The notes under the pieces: model-generated
What the model was told of the DNA's origin: nothing
Database searches by the model: none
Seen by the model: the letters and a program-made list of their open reading frames with translations, nothing else
Shown here: piece after piece, positions 55,257-64,000 of the stretch
Layout of the letters: each line of letters opens with the position of its first letter
Numbering within the stretch: position 1 is the stretch's first letter
From: Imtechella halotolerans
GTDB lineage: Bacteria; Bacteroidota; Bacteroidia; Flavobacteriales; Flavobacteriaceae
Assembly: GCF_028743515.2 (NCBI RefSeq)
Contig: NZ_CP117969.2
Location: 377,001 to 441,000 of the forward strand
Direction of reading: 5' to 3'
DNA: 64,000 nt
Program-made: the position numbers and the translations under genes

Positions 55257-56306
55257 TTACTTCCAAGGTCCATTAGTTTTGACATTTAGGACCTCTCCAT
55301 CTTTGGTTATTTTATATAGGCCACCTGCACAACCTAGCCAAATTGTACCATTTTTGTCTTTTAAAAAACTCATGGTAGGGTTTGGAACTTGGTAGTTTAT
55401 AAATTCTTGATTATGGTATTTGTATACGCCATTACGAATGGTACTAATCCATATATGGTTTGATGGATCTCTGTAAATTGCATATACATCATTTTCACTA
55501 AGACCACTTATTTCTGGGAATTGCGTAAAGGTTTTAGCATCATATTTGTTTAGACCGCCATTCCCAAATCGTTTAGATTCGTCTGCTAGGTCCTTTTCTG
55601 CTACTCTAGTTCCTATCCAAAAATTACCTTCTTTGTCCTGGCAAATGGATTGCACATTATTTGAATTCAAACCTTCTTTAATGGTAAAATGTGAGAAACT
55701 GTTTCCATCAAATCGACTGGCTCCGTAACCGTCTCTTCCAAACCAAATAGTACCTTTTGAATCTTCAATAATTGAAGTTATCCAATCCTTTGTGTCTGGA
55801 TTTATTTTTGTGTCAATTTCTGGATATGGTATTGAAAATTTTTCAAACCGAGTTCCGTCAAACTTGCACACTCCTTTCCAGGTTCCTATCCAAAAGTAAC
55901 CTTTACTGTCGATAAATAAATTACTAATCATATTACTGCAAAGACCCTCTTTTTCTGAGTAGTTTGTAAATGTCTTCCCGTCAAACTTTGATAGTCCCTC
56001 ACCTGTGCCAAACCATAAGTTTTTTGAGCTATCTTCAATAATACTTACAATTCGATTACTAGGTAGACCATCATTTTTGGTTAAGTAGACCAATTTGTTT
56101 CCATCATATTTTGCAACCCCTTTTTCTAAGGTTCCAAACCATAAATTTCCTTGAGAGTCTTGGAATATCTCTACGACATAGTCTCCAATTTGTGAATGAG
56201 TTGTTTGATCTGAAATACTATTTAGTGGTACTCCTTCTTTACTTTTAACACCGGAGTTACATGAAAGGGATAGGGAAGATAATAGTATTAAAAGTATAGA
56301 TTTCAT
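55257..56306 (-). CDS. Lipoprotein with a two-component-regulator propeller
   Basis: 349 residues from the ATG at 56306, which gives signal peptide and lipobox MKSILLILLSSLSLSCNSG; the frame is open 15 codons further up. Seven propeller blades are visible from repeats such as NLWFGTLEKGVAKYDGNKL, NLWFGTGEGLSKFDG, YFWIGTWKGVCKFDG, TIWFGRDGYGASRFDG, NFWIGTR and HIWISTIRNGVYKY. Reg_prop propellers are the sensor part of hybrid two-component systems. Here the kinase is missing and the protein is a stand-alone lipoprotein. No adjacent regulator of its own. Confidence 0.85.
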   Translation of the reverse strand: MKSILLILLSSLSLSCNSGVKSKEGVPLNSISDQTTHSQIGDYVVEIFQDSQGNLWFGTLEKGVAKYDGNKLVYLTKNDGLPSNRIVSIIEDSSKNLWFGTGEGLSKFDGKTFTNYSEKEGLCSNMISNLFIDSKGYFWIGTWKGVCKFDGTRFEKFSIPYPEIDTKINPDTKDWITSIIEDSKGTIWFGRDGYGASRFDGNSFSHFTIKEGLNSNNVQSICQDKEGNFWIGTRVAEKDLADESKRFGNGGLNKYDAKTFTQFPEISGLSENDVYAIYRDPSNHIWISTIRNGVYKYHNQEFINYQVPNPTMSFLKDKNGTIWLGCAGGLYKITKDGEVLNVKTNGPWK

Positions 56307-56351
56307 ATTTTCCACATATATATAGTTTACCTCGAATTTCTCATCAACCAA

Positions 56352-57122
56352 TTAATTATTGACCCTGCTATCTCCAATGGTGACTATTTTATTGATTCTT
56401 GGTTGAATGAACCAAATACCAATTGGTAATAGACAGATCAAATTAATCTCTTCCAAAAGGTTACTAAAAGTAACAACCCTTTTTAGTTCAGCGGTTATTA
56501 TGGATCTTAAAACTTTATAGAAAAAATAAAATAGACAAAACACACATGTTAAGTACAGCGGAATACTAAAATGTACTATTTTCTCTACAGTTTTTTAAAC
56601 ACCATTCAAGGCATTGGAAGCTCCAATAATCGTTAAAAGTAACGCTTATAATCCAACGTTGAATTAGGCTAATGTAATGAAAAAGAGAATCTTAAATGTT
56701 GAAATTTTGATTTTTATGTCATTTGGGATAAATTTGCATAAGTGTATTCCTACAGGCTAAATCCAGCCGAAAAATATTCCGTAGTGCATTGATAAAGCAA
56801 ATATGAGCATTTTGAACAGGTTGAAATCATAACTCCAGTTTGGTCAGATACTGCAAACATTATCATTAATGCTATCATTTGAATAAAAAAGGAATCCCAA
56901 ATAATAATGAAAATAATTACAAATTCTTGGCTCGTAAGAATCTTTCAGTCATAATTTGAGTATATGGTATTTCAATTTTGGTGGCCTAAGTTATTATTTA
57001 ACTTTTATAATGAATTAATTAGTATCAGGGAAAACCCCTAGATTGAATTTCCATACATCCCCCGAAACAATTTTTTTATACTCAACCGATTTTTGTCTCA
57101 TGAACATAAATCACCTTGAAGT
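56352..57122. other. Gene-poor stretch with a short possible coding relic
   Basis: A 63-codon frame with a GTG start on the reverse strand (56543-56352) reads ITAELKRVVTFSNLLEEINL and then LLPIGIWFIQPRINKI, which looks like the end of a small membrane protein, and may be a relic. Nothing else convincing up to the OmpA gene. GATTTTTG near 57090 is one mismatch from a -7 element for that gene. Confidence 0.35.
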
Positions 57123-58433
57123 ATGAAAACAACCATCGTTTTTGTGATAAGCGTATTGGCCTTTTGTATAAGTTCCAATGCACAAATTATCAATCCTAAA
57201 GAGACTACTAAGCGAAAGGTAGAAGAGCGCACTAATAACACCACCGATAAAACTATAGATCGGGGACTCGATAAAATTGAATCAGGAATAGAAGGCCTCT
57301 TTAAAAAGAAAGATAAGAAACAGAAGGATAAAAAAGCGAAACAATCTAAAGTAGGAGATAATGGCTATAATTCGCCAAGTGGGAATGGAGCTACTCCTGA
57401 ATCAATGCCTGATTTTTCAGCGTATGAAGATTTTGATTTTATTCCAGGAGAGAAAATTCTATTCTTTGACGATTTTTCTCAAAATGTCGATGGAGTCAAA
57501 CCAGAGGGTTGGGAAGGATTGGCTGAAATTTCTTCAGCAACCGATAGTCAAACTGGACAAAAGGGACTTTCAGTGATTCATGGAGGTGGGTTTTTTCCAA
57601 CTGCTTTGAAACCATTACCCGAAGATTTTACGATTGAATTTGATGTAATTCTGCAGCCAGAAGTAGCCAATGGAACTCTAGATCTGCGATTTGTCCAAGC
57701 TTCAGAAACGAACCTTGCTGATCCGTGGTTTACAAATGCAACTCAGATCTCATTTAGTGGATCATCTCAAATACCTAAAAAAGGCGCCTGTAGTATTGAG
57801 CAGAAGGATTCTCAAGGGAATATCATAGATCGTAATGATGCGGAACGCTATTTTACGCAATGGCACACTGATGAAAATCCAAGAGCTAGGATATCAATAT
57901 CTAAAAAGGGAGATAAAGCCTCGGTATGGATTAATCAAACAAAAATATGGGATGAGGTATCCCTATTTGATACTACTACTAAATACAAATTGACTTTTCA
58001 TTTTGGCGATTATTTCATAGAAGATATTTCTTTTATGATGACCAATCTGAAAATAGCTACTAATGCGCCGGAGGTTAAAAATGATATGGGAAAAGGAAAA
58101 TTTAGTACAGCAAATATTCTTTTTGACACGAATAGTGATGCTATTAAACCTCAATCGTTTTCAATTTTAAAAGATATCGCTCAGACATTGAAAGCGTCTC
58201 CTGAAATGCGTATTCAAATCATTGGACATACTGATAGTGATGGTAATGCAGACGATAATTTAGATTTATCAACTCGAAGAGCCTTGGCGGTTAAGAACGT
58301 ACTTTCTAATGTTTTTGATGTGGATGTTTCCCAATATACTACAGAAGGTAAAGGAGAGAGTGAACCACTAAATAAAAATGCAAATGCCTCTGAAAAAGCC
58401 CAAAATAGACGTGTTGAATTTGTAAAAATATAA
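57123..58433 (+). CDS. OmpA-family outer membrane protein with LamG-like middle domain
   Basis: 436 residues. Signal peptide (VFVISVLAFCISSNAQ), a lysine-rich coil (KRKVEERTNNTTDK to KKDKKQKDKKAKQS, residues about 28-80), a sandwich domain of LamG/DUF1080 kind (FFDDFSQNVDGVKPEGWEGL to about 300), and a C-terminal OmpA peptidoglycan-binding domain with IIGHTDSDGNADDNLDLS and RRALAVKNVL. It is likely anchored to peptidoglycan from the outer membrane. The lipoprotein gene begins two bases later. Confidence 0.85.
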   Translation: MKTTIVFVISVLAFCISSNAQIINPKETTKRKVEERTNNTTDKTIDRGLDKIESGIEGLFKKKDKKQKDKKAKQSKVGDNGYNSPSGNGATPESMPDFSAYEDFDFIPGEKILFFDDFSQNVDGVKPEGWEGLAEISSATDSQTGQKGLSVIHGGGFFPTALKPLPEDFTIEFDVILQPEVANGTLDLRFVQASETNLADPWFTNATQISFSGSSQIPKKGACSIEQKDSQGNIIDRNDAERYFTQWHTDENPRARISISKKGDKASVWINQTKIWDEVSLFDTTTKYKLTFHFGDYFIEDISFMMTNLKIATNAPEVKNDMGKGKFSTANILFDTNSDAIKPQSFSILKDIAQTLKASPEMRIQIIGHTDSDGNADDNLDLSTRRALAVKNVLSNVFDVDVSQYTTEGKGESEPLNKNANASEKAQNRRVEFVKI

Positions 58434-58435
58434 CA

Positions 58436-59158
58436 ATGAAAAGATTTTTTATACTAGTGACCTTACTAGGTTTGATAGCTTGTTCTAAAGATGATGACAC
58501 ATCTCAAATAGAAAAAAGTAAACTGATAGATAGCATTAAATTAGAATCAAGAACTACCAATGGTAGTGAATCGTTTATGCTAACATATGAATATGACAGC
58601 AATAAATTGATTTCTAAAATTAATTATATAGAAAATGGTGTGCTAGAGAAGTTTTTTAAGTTAATCTATGAAAACCAAATACCCCAATCAACTGATGGGG
58701 GTGCTGTAGGGTTTACTTTTGATGGAACTGTATTGAAAAAGTATGAACTCTACTTTGACGAAAGGACTTGTACCTTTTCTTATGATGTGGCACAGAGAAT
58801 TTATAGGTCATCATGCGAACATTATTTTACCTTAAATAGTTTTTTAGATATCACTTCTAACGATTATTTAGGTAATATTCTAGAATATAGTTTCGAAGAT
58901 ACGGGTAAGAAGGGGCCATTCTTTAATCTTCCAAACAAAGAGTACATGCCAACCACACTTAATGCTTTGCGGTATACTCAAAAGGGTATGTACTTTCAGT
59001 CAATTTATCCTGTAAATGGATATTATGATGATAATGCCAACATGTTCATACCATTTACTAATGTATATGATACTGACGGATTTATTTCATCAAGTACGTT
59101 TAGGGATAATAATAGGAGTATTGATTTTAAAATAACCTATGTCTACAAAATGATTTGA
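58436..59158 (+). CDS. Hypothetical lipoprotein
   Basis: 240 residues with lipobox LIACSKDDD (Cys16) and the aspartate-rich linker common in Bacteroidota surface lipoproteins. The mature protein contains YEYDSNKLISKINYIENG and DERTCTFSYDV, similar in style to secreted YD-repeat-like or DUF4595-like lipoproteins, but I cannot name a family. It is two bases after the OmpA gene, so the pair is translated together. Confidence 0.7.
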   Translation: MKRFFILVTLLGLIACSKDDDTSQIEKSKLIDSIKLESRTTNGSESFMLTYEYDSNKLISKINYIENGVLEKFFKLIYENQIPQSTDGGAVGFTFDGTVLKKYELYFDERTCTFSYDVAQRIYRSSCEHYFTLNSFLDITSNDYLGNILEYSFEDTGKKGPFFNLPNKEYMPTTLNALRYTQKGMYFQSIYPVNGYYDDNANMFIPFTNVYDTDGFISSSTFRDNNRSIDFKITYVYKMI

Positions 59159-59347
59159 TCCATGCTATGAAAAGGATTCTTATGCTTTTTCTTGGCTTAA
59201 GTAACGTCACTGTATGACCAATGAAATTGAAATTCCAGATGGACTATGCACATTCAATTTGCTATTAGCTAGTCCATGGAGGGAGTTTCCTATTATTCTA
59301 GTAAAGAAATTTAATCAAATAAAAATCACTCAAAAAAAATTACAATA
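59159..59347. other. Spacer with a truncated signal-peptide relic
   Basis: ATGAAAAGGATTC at 59167 opens MKRILMLFLGLSNVTV and stops, which looks like the start of a lost secreted-protein gene. Nothing else. Confidence 0.3.
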
Positions 59348-60649
59348 ATGAAAAAATCACTCTTTTTAATAACATTAGTGTTGACAAGTTTGCTCAATGC
59401 ACAATCACAATTATGGACAGGAACTTATCAAACTAATTTCGGACCAGTAAAATTGATTTCTGAAAATGGATTAATTTATGGTGATTACGCTAATAATGGA
59501 ACCATTATAGCATACGAGTATGCAGATAGGTATTATTTTGAATTGCATGGGATTTTTTTTAACGGGAATGCAAGAGGTAAATTTGTATGGAGATTTCCTA
59601 ACAAAGAGTATTTAAATAACAGTGGATTTACAGGGTACTATGCCTATGATAATACGATTACTTTGGGAAAAATGAAGCAGCAGAGTATCCAATATTATTC
59701 TAATTTCCCAAATAAGACTCCAGAAATGGCTTGGACAGGAAGACGAACCAATACCACCAAGCCCGTTGACTTAAAAACCGCTGTTTGGAGTGGTAGATGG
59801 AATACTACATTTGGTGCCATTGAATTAAATCAGGTTGGAAGTATCGTTTCTGGTAAATACAAGGATGTGGGCTATATTGAAGGTACCTTCAATAAAGAAT
59901 CAGGCCTATTAAAAGGAACCTTCACTAATGACGGGAAAATGGGGTACTACGAGTTTAAGTTATCAGGGAATAACTATAGTGGAAGATGGGGTTGGAATCC
60001 TTCCATGACCGGAGGAAAATGGGATGGTACTAAATTAGAAAAAGTGAATAGTCAATCGGTGGTTTCCTCGTCAACATCAACGACTTCTAGCGCATTAACC
60101 GATTCAGATAATGAAATAGTTACAGATCAAAACTCATCAAAAGCGACGTATAGAATTTATCTAAATTCAATAAATGTACCTACTGAACTTGAAGGAACAA
60201 TGTCAATATCTAATCCTTTACTACACCTATATGGTTTTGTGGGTGTAAAGGTGTTTAGGGTTACAAATTCTGGAAGAGAAGAAATTAAAAGTTTTGGGCA
60301 GAAAAGCCAGTACTTTTTTAATAGGGATGAGGACCATGCTTTTTCAGAAAATAGGGAACGAATATACCTTCCTGAAACACCAGCTAACTATAGGGATTTT
60401 TATATTTCTACAACAGATATTGCTAATCCTAATGTAGCCATAGAGGTTGAGTTATGGCATCATTTGAAGGGGAAACGTCCAGGTATTAATGCAGATTACG
60501 GGAAGACAAGACAAACCCTTACACTCGCGCAATTGCTGGCAGCTCAAAATGCCAAAGGATATGTTGAAATAGGGGCAAGTTGTGAAGTTGGAATATTACA
60601 AAATAGGAACAATTCAACCGCTAGATTTAATGTCAAAAGAATACAATAA
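59348..60649 (+). CDS. Secreted protein with two internal W-G repeats
   Basis: 433 residues. Signal peptide MKKSLFLITLVLTSLLNAQ. Two related modules follow: LWTGTYQTNFGPVKLISENG (about 22-41) and VWSGRWNTTFGAIELNQVGS (about 148-167), each with SGxYGxY/GKY turns and a GKFVWRF or GKMGYYEFKL strand, so the N-terminal 230 residues are an internal duplication. A Ser/Thr linker (SVVSSSTSTTSSALT) leads to a C-terminal domain (RIYLNSINVPTELEGT to the end). No enzymatic motif. First of three secreted-protein genes in a row. Confidence 0.7.
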   Translation: MKKSLFLITLVLTSLLNAQSQLWTGTYQTNFGPVKLISENGLIYGDYANNGTIIAYEYADRYYFELHGIFFNGNARGKFVWRFPNKEYLNNSGFTGYYAYDNTITLGKMKQQSIQYYSNFPNKTPEMAWTGRRTNTTKPVDLKTAVWSGRWNTTFGAIELNQVGSIVSGKYKDVGYIEGTFNKESGLLKGTFTNDGKMGYYEFKLSGNNYSGRWGWNPSMTGGKWDGTKLEKVNSQSVVSSSTSTTSSALTDSDNEIVTDQNSSKATYRIYLNSINVPTELEGTMSISNPLLHLYGFVGVKVFRVTNSGREEIKSFGQKSQYFFNRDEDHAFSENRERIYLPETPANYRDFYISTTDIANPNVAIEVELWHHLKGKRPGINADYGKTRQTLTLAQLLAAQNAKGYVEIGASCEVGILQNRNNSTARFNVKRIQ

Positions 60650-60698
60650 CGCAACATTCATTTAATATGTCTATAAGAACTTAACTAACTATTAAAAT

Positions 60699-61415
60699 AT
60701 GAAAGCAACTGCTATTATAATACTTCATCTGTTTTTTTTGTCTTTTTCATGTAGCAATACGGGAGGTGTATCGAAATTGGAACAGGAGACTAATGAAGCA
60801 ATTGAAAAGGCTATTGGTAAAACCTCTGATGAATTCTATGGAAAGTTAGATCAATTATTGACTCTAGAGATTGCCTCAAAGGTTGCTGGATATAGTGCAG
60901 ATCAGGCTAAAAAAGAATACAGTAAGTTTCTAAAGGATCCTGCGACCCATAGCGTTTCCTATTTATGGGATAAAGGAAGAATTAAAAAGGTAAATAATCC
61001 TATCACCAATAAAGCAATGAATGTTCCTATCGATGATTTTGTGAAAATTTCATGGGTGAGAAATACTACTTTAGATAAGTTTAAGTTTGATTATCATACA
61101 CCTACTGTTGAGGAAATTGAAAAAGCAAATGAAGCAATGGATGCTAAATTAAATGAAATGGTGGGAGAGGGAAAGGTCACTAAAGATCAAGCTGATTTGT
61201 CAAAAGGAATGGCAAATGGTCTTATGGAGGGACAATCGTTTATTCCCGTAACTCACCTCGGAGACCATGCCATGTGGAATACTAAGTATAAGCAATTAAA
61301 GGTGTTTTATAGAGGTCTGGAATTTGAGATAACAGTTGAAATAAGTGACTCGGAGTCGCTGAATAAACAGAAATCAATAGAAGTAGCCCAAAGAATTATT
61401 AAGGAAAATCTATAA
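60699..61415 (+). CDS. Hypothetical lipoprotein
   Basis: 238 residues. Lipobox LSFSCSNTGG (Cys18). The mature part is helical and charged (EQETNEAIEKAIGKTSDEFY), with a DFVKISWVRNTTLDKFKFDY block and a C-terminal helix. I recognise no family. It is 49 bases after the secreted duplicated protein and 17 bases before the next gene; probably one operon of envelope proteins. Confidence 0.65.
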   Translation: MKATAIIILHLFFLSFSCSNTGGVSKLEQETNEAIEKAIGKTSDEFYGKLDQLLTLEIASKVAGYSADQAKKEYSKFLKDPATHSVSYLWDKGRIKKVNNPITNKAMNVPIDDFVKISWVRNTTLDKFKFDYHTPTVEEIEKANEAMDAKLNEMVGEGKVTKDQADLSKGMANGLMEGQSFIPVTHLGDHAMWNTKYKQLKVFYRGLEFEITVEISDSESLNKQKSIEVAQRIIKENL

Positions 61416-61432
61416 GTTAGGCCGAAATAGTT

Positions 61433-62092
61433 ATGAGAGTATTGGTAAACATATGCCTATTTTTATTTGGCGGATTTACAGTGATGATTGCCCAGTCAAA
61501 GGACCTGAATTTTACAGAAGCATGGGTTTGGGAGTATATAGATTCTACCAGCATTAAGCAGGAGATGGTTCTTTATAGAGAACCTAAAACAGGAAGCTGG
61601 CTTTTTACTTCTGAAGCTTTTGGGAGTACTTGTGAAATGTGCAATTGGTTACTTTTTATGCCTAATGGCAACTGCTATATCTCTTACTTTGATCCAGCTT
61701 TAAATGGGATTGAAAAAATAATAGTCCTTTCCTATGAAACTCCGATTTATAAAGCGATTCCATCTAATTGGGAACCAACCGGATTATCAAAATATTTTGG
61801 TGAAGAATCTTTTGGTTTTTCAAAATTTACTGGAAAGTCCTATTGTGTCGATTATATAAAAACAAATGAAAAGTCCATTTTCTTTATAACCGACGTTGAA
61901 TTCAATGTAGCCCCTTTATATGTATTCAATACCTTAGAATTAGAGGCCAAATTACCTATTGACTTTCCCTTGCATTTGCCAGAAAGTATGTTGGTTTTGA
62001 GTGAAAGTACGGAATTACCTGATAAAGAAATATCTTATAAATTCAAATATATTTCTCCTACTGAATATTTTATTCAATTGAAAATGAAATAG
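61433..62092 (+). CDS. Secreted hypothetical protein
   Basis: 219 residues. Signal peptide ending FTVMIAQ. The mature part holds the cysteine pair CEMC (SEAFGSTCEMCNWLLFM) and a beta-rich fold with aromatic strands (NCYISYFDPALNGIEKIIVL). It is not close to any family I know. A CxxC pair in an exported protein may be a disulfide or a metal site. Followed after 60 bases by the response regulator gene. Confidence 0.65.
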   Translation: MRVLVNICLFLFGGFTVMIAQSKDLNFTEAWVWEYIDSTSIKQEMVLYREPKTGSWLFTSEAFGSTCEMCNWLLFMPNGNCYISYFDPALNGIEKIIVLSYETPIYKAIPSNWEPTGLSKYFGEESFGFSKFTGKSYCVDYIKTNEKSIFFITDVEFNVAPLYVFNTLELEAKLPIDFPLHLPESMLVLSESTELPDKEISYKFKYISPTEYFIQLKMK

Positions 62093-62116
62093 CTATAGGT
62101 CACCAAAAAAAAATGT

Positions 62117-62147
62117 CTAATTTTAGAATTCTTAAATCTAAAATTGG
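62117..62147 (+). promoter_or_regulatory. Inverted repeat before the response regulator
   Basis: AATTTTAGA (62119-62127) and TCTAAAATT (62137-62145), perfect 9-bp arms with a nine-base spacer, extended by a T-G and a C-G pair to 62117 and 62147. It ends four bases before the ATG at 62152 and could be an operator or an mRNA structure affecting initiation. Confidence 0.45.
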
Positions 62148-62151
62148 TTGA

Positions 62152-62772
62152 ATGAAAATTTTACTAGCTGATGATCATTTTTTGGTATTGGATGGTTTAG
62201 AAGTGCTTTTATCAACGTTACCTTTTGTTGAAAGTACGACTAGAGCCTTGGATTATTTTTCACTTAGGGAGCAATTAGAAAAGGAAACTTTTGATCTTCT
62301 TTTGCTGGATATTCATTTTGGTAAACACGATGGCCGTGAAATTATCCATGAGATTAAAGAGTTGAATTCTAAGATGAAAATTATTGCATTGACTAGTCAT
62401 TCAGACTCTGTGACAATTAAATCATCTATAAGTGCTGGATTCGATGGGTATCTATTAAAAATTGATGGGAGAGAAGAGATTGAAAGGGCGTTAAAAGCGG
62501 TTTTGAATGATCAAAGGTATATTAGTACTAAAACACAACAGTTTTTTTTTGATTCACAAATAGGCAGAAACAAAATTGAATTGACCGAAAGGGAAAAGGA
62601 AATTTTGCAGCTAATTGTACATGAGAAAACAACCAGGGAGATAGCTGATATTCTTAATCTTTCGGAGAAAACTATTGAAACCCATAGAGGAAACATCATG
62701 TTAAAACTTGAAGTACACAACATTGCTGGGATGGTAAAAAAAGCAATAATGCAAGGGTTGGTACATCTCTAA
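62152..62772 (+). CDS. LuxR/NarL-type response regulator
   Basis: 206 residues. Receiver domain with acidic pocket Asp7-Asp8, phosphoacceptor Asp53 (LLLDIHFGKHDG), Thr in IALTSHS and the conserved Lys in GYLLKIDG; a C-terminal LuxR helix-turn-helix with LTEREKEILQLIVHEKTTRE and SEKTIETHRGNI. It is 11 bases before a TPR sensor, the usual histidine kinase partner in Bacteroidota. Targets are not known; the neighbouring secreted-protein genes are plausible. Confidence 0.93.
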   Translation: MKILLADDHFLVLDGLEVLLSTLPFVESTTRALDYFSLREQLEKETFDLLLLDIHFGKHDGREIIHEIKELNSKMKIIALTSHSDSVTIKSSISAGFDGYLLKIDGREEIERALKAVLNDQRYISTKTQQFFFDSQIGRNKIELTEREKEILQLIVHEKTTREIADILNLSEKTIETHRGNIMLKLEVHNIAGMVKKAIMQGLVHL

Positions 62773-62783
62773 GAGGAAGAGTT

Positions 62784-64000
62784 ATGAAAGTAATCATTGC
62801 ATTTTGTCTGATTTTGTTTTCAACATTACCACTTCAAGGACAGGGGTATCAGGACCTACTTATGGGTACTCACAAAGAATTGGTGTTAAAAGGCCTTACA
62901 TGTTGGTCAGAAGGGGGCGATAATTGTATAGATTACATTACACAAGCCTATAAAACCGCCAAGAATTCGAAGGTTCATTATATGGGTTGTATTGAGGTGG
63001 AATTAGGGAAGTCCTATGCCTATTTAAGTGAGTTTGATTCGGCCCAACATTATCTTGCGTTGGCAGAAAATTCATTAAAAAAAATGGATTATTCAGATGT
63101 TCGAGTGAAAGATCTTGATGCTGAAATTCAAAATAGCAAGGCAATGAATTTTTATTACGTGGGTAAAATTGATTCCGCTATTGTGTATCTCAAAAAGAAT
63201 ATTGAAATCATAGATCAAATAGGAAATAAAAAATCTTCGGCCTTTGCAAAAATTAATCTTGGAAGTATTTATAGCTCAATTAGTGATTTCTCCTCATCCG
63301 CAAGGTATTATTTGAAGGCATACCAGGAGCTTGCGGATCTTAAAACTCTTGACGATAGACGGGTTGCCGTATTAGCTGGTAATTTAGCCAAGGTATATTA
63401 TGAACTTGAAAAGCGTGATTCCTCTATTCATTGGGCAAAAAGGGCAATGCAATTAGGAAAACAAACGAATAATGTAACGGCTCAATTTTTTGGAAATTAT
63501 TTAATGGGGGTTAACCTATCCAGAACTCAAGTAGATTCCTCACTTGTATATTTAGAGCAGGCTTACCATTTTGCTAAACAAAGTGGTAGACCCTCCTATT
63601 TGGGGATGTATTATATTATCAAAGGGATTGTCTTAGGTGAAATGAAAAGATATGTAGAGGCAGAAGAAAACCTATTGAATGGTGTTGAACTATTAAAGGA
63701 ACAGCCGGAAGATGAAGATTATATAAGCGCAATTTACAATTTAGGATTAATAGCAAATAAGAGCGGTAATTATGCGGTTTCATCCCATTATCTTAAAGAA
63801 TATGTCTTGATTAGTGATTCATTAAATGTGGCAAAAAATCAGGAGCTAATTCATGAGTTTCAAACAAAATATGAAACAAAGCAGAAAGAAAATCGGTTGG
63901 CGGCTCAGGAATTAAAAATTCAGAAGCAACAATCAAATCTGTTTCTGGCTATTTTAGGAGGTAGTTTACTAGCATCAATTTTGGGAGGGATTTATCTCTA
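62784..64000 (+). CDS. TPR-type sensor protein, N-terminal part (kinase end outside the window)
   Basis: 405 codons before the window ends. Signal peptide (FCLILFSTLPLQGQ), then TPR-like helices (for example SKVHYMGCIEVELGKSYAYL, NFYYVGKIDSAIVYLKKNIE, INLGSIYSSISDFSSSARYY), then a helical linker NRLAAQELKIQKQQSN and the start of a TM helix, LFLAILGGSLLASILGGIYL. This is the standard layout of Bacteroidota histidine kinases of the HisKA_3 type that pair with LuxR regulators. The catalytic domain is beyond 64000, so that part is inferred. Confidence 0.85.
   Translation, partial: MKVIIAFCLILFSTLPLQGQGYQDLLMGTHKELVLKGLTCWSEGGDNCIDYITQAYKTAKNSKVHYMGCIEVELGKSYAYLSEFDSAQHYLALAENSLKKMDYSDVRVKDLDAEIQNSKAMNFYYVGKIDSAIVYLKKNIEIIDQIGNKKSSAFAKINLGSIYSSISDFSSSARYYLKAYQELADLKTLDDRRVAVLAGNLAKVYYELEKRDSSIHWAKRAMQLGKQTNNVTAQFFGNYLMGVNLSRTQVDSSLVYLEQAYHFAKQSGRPSYLGMYYIIKGIVLGEMKRYVEAEENLLNGVELLKEQPEDEDYISAIYNLGLIANKSGNYAVSSHYLKEYVLISDSLNVAKNQELIHEFQTKYETKQKENRLAAQELKIQKQQSNLFLAILGGSLLASILGGIYL

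Overview
The window is AT-rich chromosomal DNA of a flavobacterium (Bacteroidota, probably Flavobacteriaceae). Three things point there: promoter elements of the Bacteroidota type (TAnnTTTG, once with a well placed upstream TTG), start codons without strong Shine-Dalgarno sequences, and a typical gene set (DUF3822 next to rsmD, a TAnnTTTG-driven rnpB, PgpH, fused RimK, ClpC, many secreted proteins with short signal peptides ending in AQ or lipoboxes).

Positions 1-41545 are mostly housekeeping. In order they hold: a truncated secreted protein; sixA-ppk1-ppx for polyphosphate metabolism; miaE; dnaX; the RNase P RNA; rsmD-DUF3822-hypothetical; a RecD-like helicase; DUF4126-kdsB-HAD-acyltransferase; yebC; a tail-specific protease; an SDR gene and gcvT; an M24 aminopeptidase; the threonine operon thrA-thrB-thrC with a long, hairpin-bearing leader; nnrD and hutH; a tandem pair of small STAS/SpoIIAA-like paralogues; a protease-RimK fusion; clpC; gyrA with a TPR protein; an NlpC/P60 hydrolase; a thiolase; and the c-di-AMP phosphodiesterase pgpH.

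Positions 41669-48524 are the accessory part. A tRNA-Ser and a tRNA-Pro are followed by four direct repeats. Each repeat carries the 3' end of tRNA-Pro, a small hairpin and the tRNA terminator. The first and last copies are identical over 79 bases and bracket about 6.4 kb; the two inner copies have drifted. The repeats divide the island into three cassettes. Cassette 1 has a broken IS3-like transposase and a Fic protein with a phased, palindromic operator. Cassette 2 has a group II intron 3' relic, a small lipoprotein, a broken lipoprotein gene and an orphan promoter with three operator half-sites. Cassette 3 has a large lipoprotein with an EreA/ChaN-like domain and a C-terminal gene fragment. 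No integrase is visible. This is the best candidate for an undescribed system in the window.

Positions 48870-53929 form a tight five-gene operon: LolA-like protein, two FtsX/MacB-type permeases, a LolD-like ATPase and a predicted outer-membrane beta-barrel. It looks like a complete trans-envelope lipid or lipoprotein transport route with a barrel in place of LolB. Positions 54003-62092 carry membrane, propeller, OmpA-like and secreted proteins of unknown role. The window ends with a LuxR-type response regulator and a TPR sensor protein that runs off the edge and is probably its histidine kinase.
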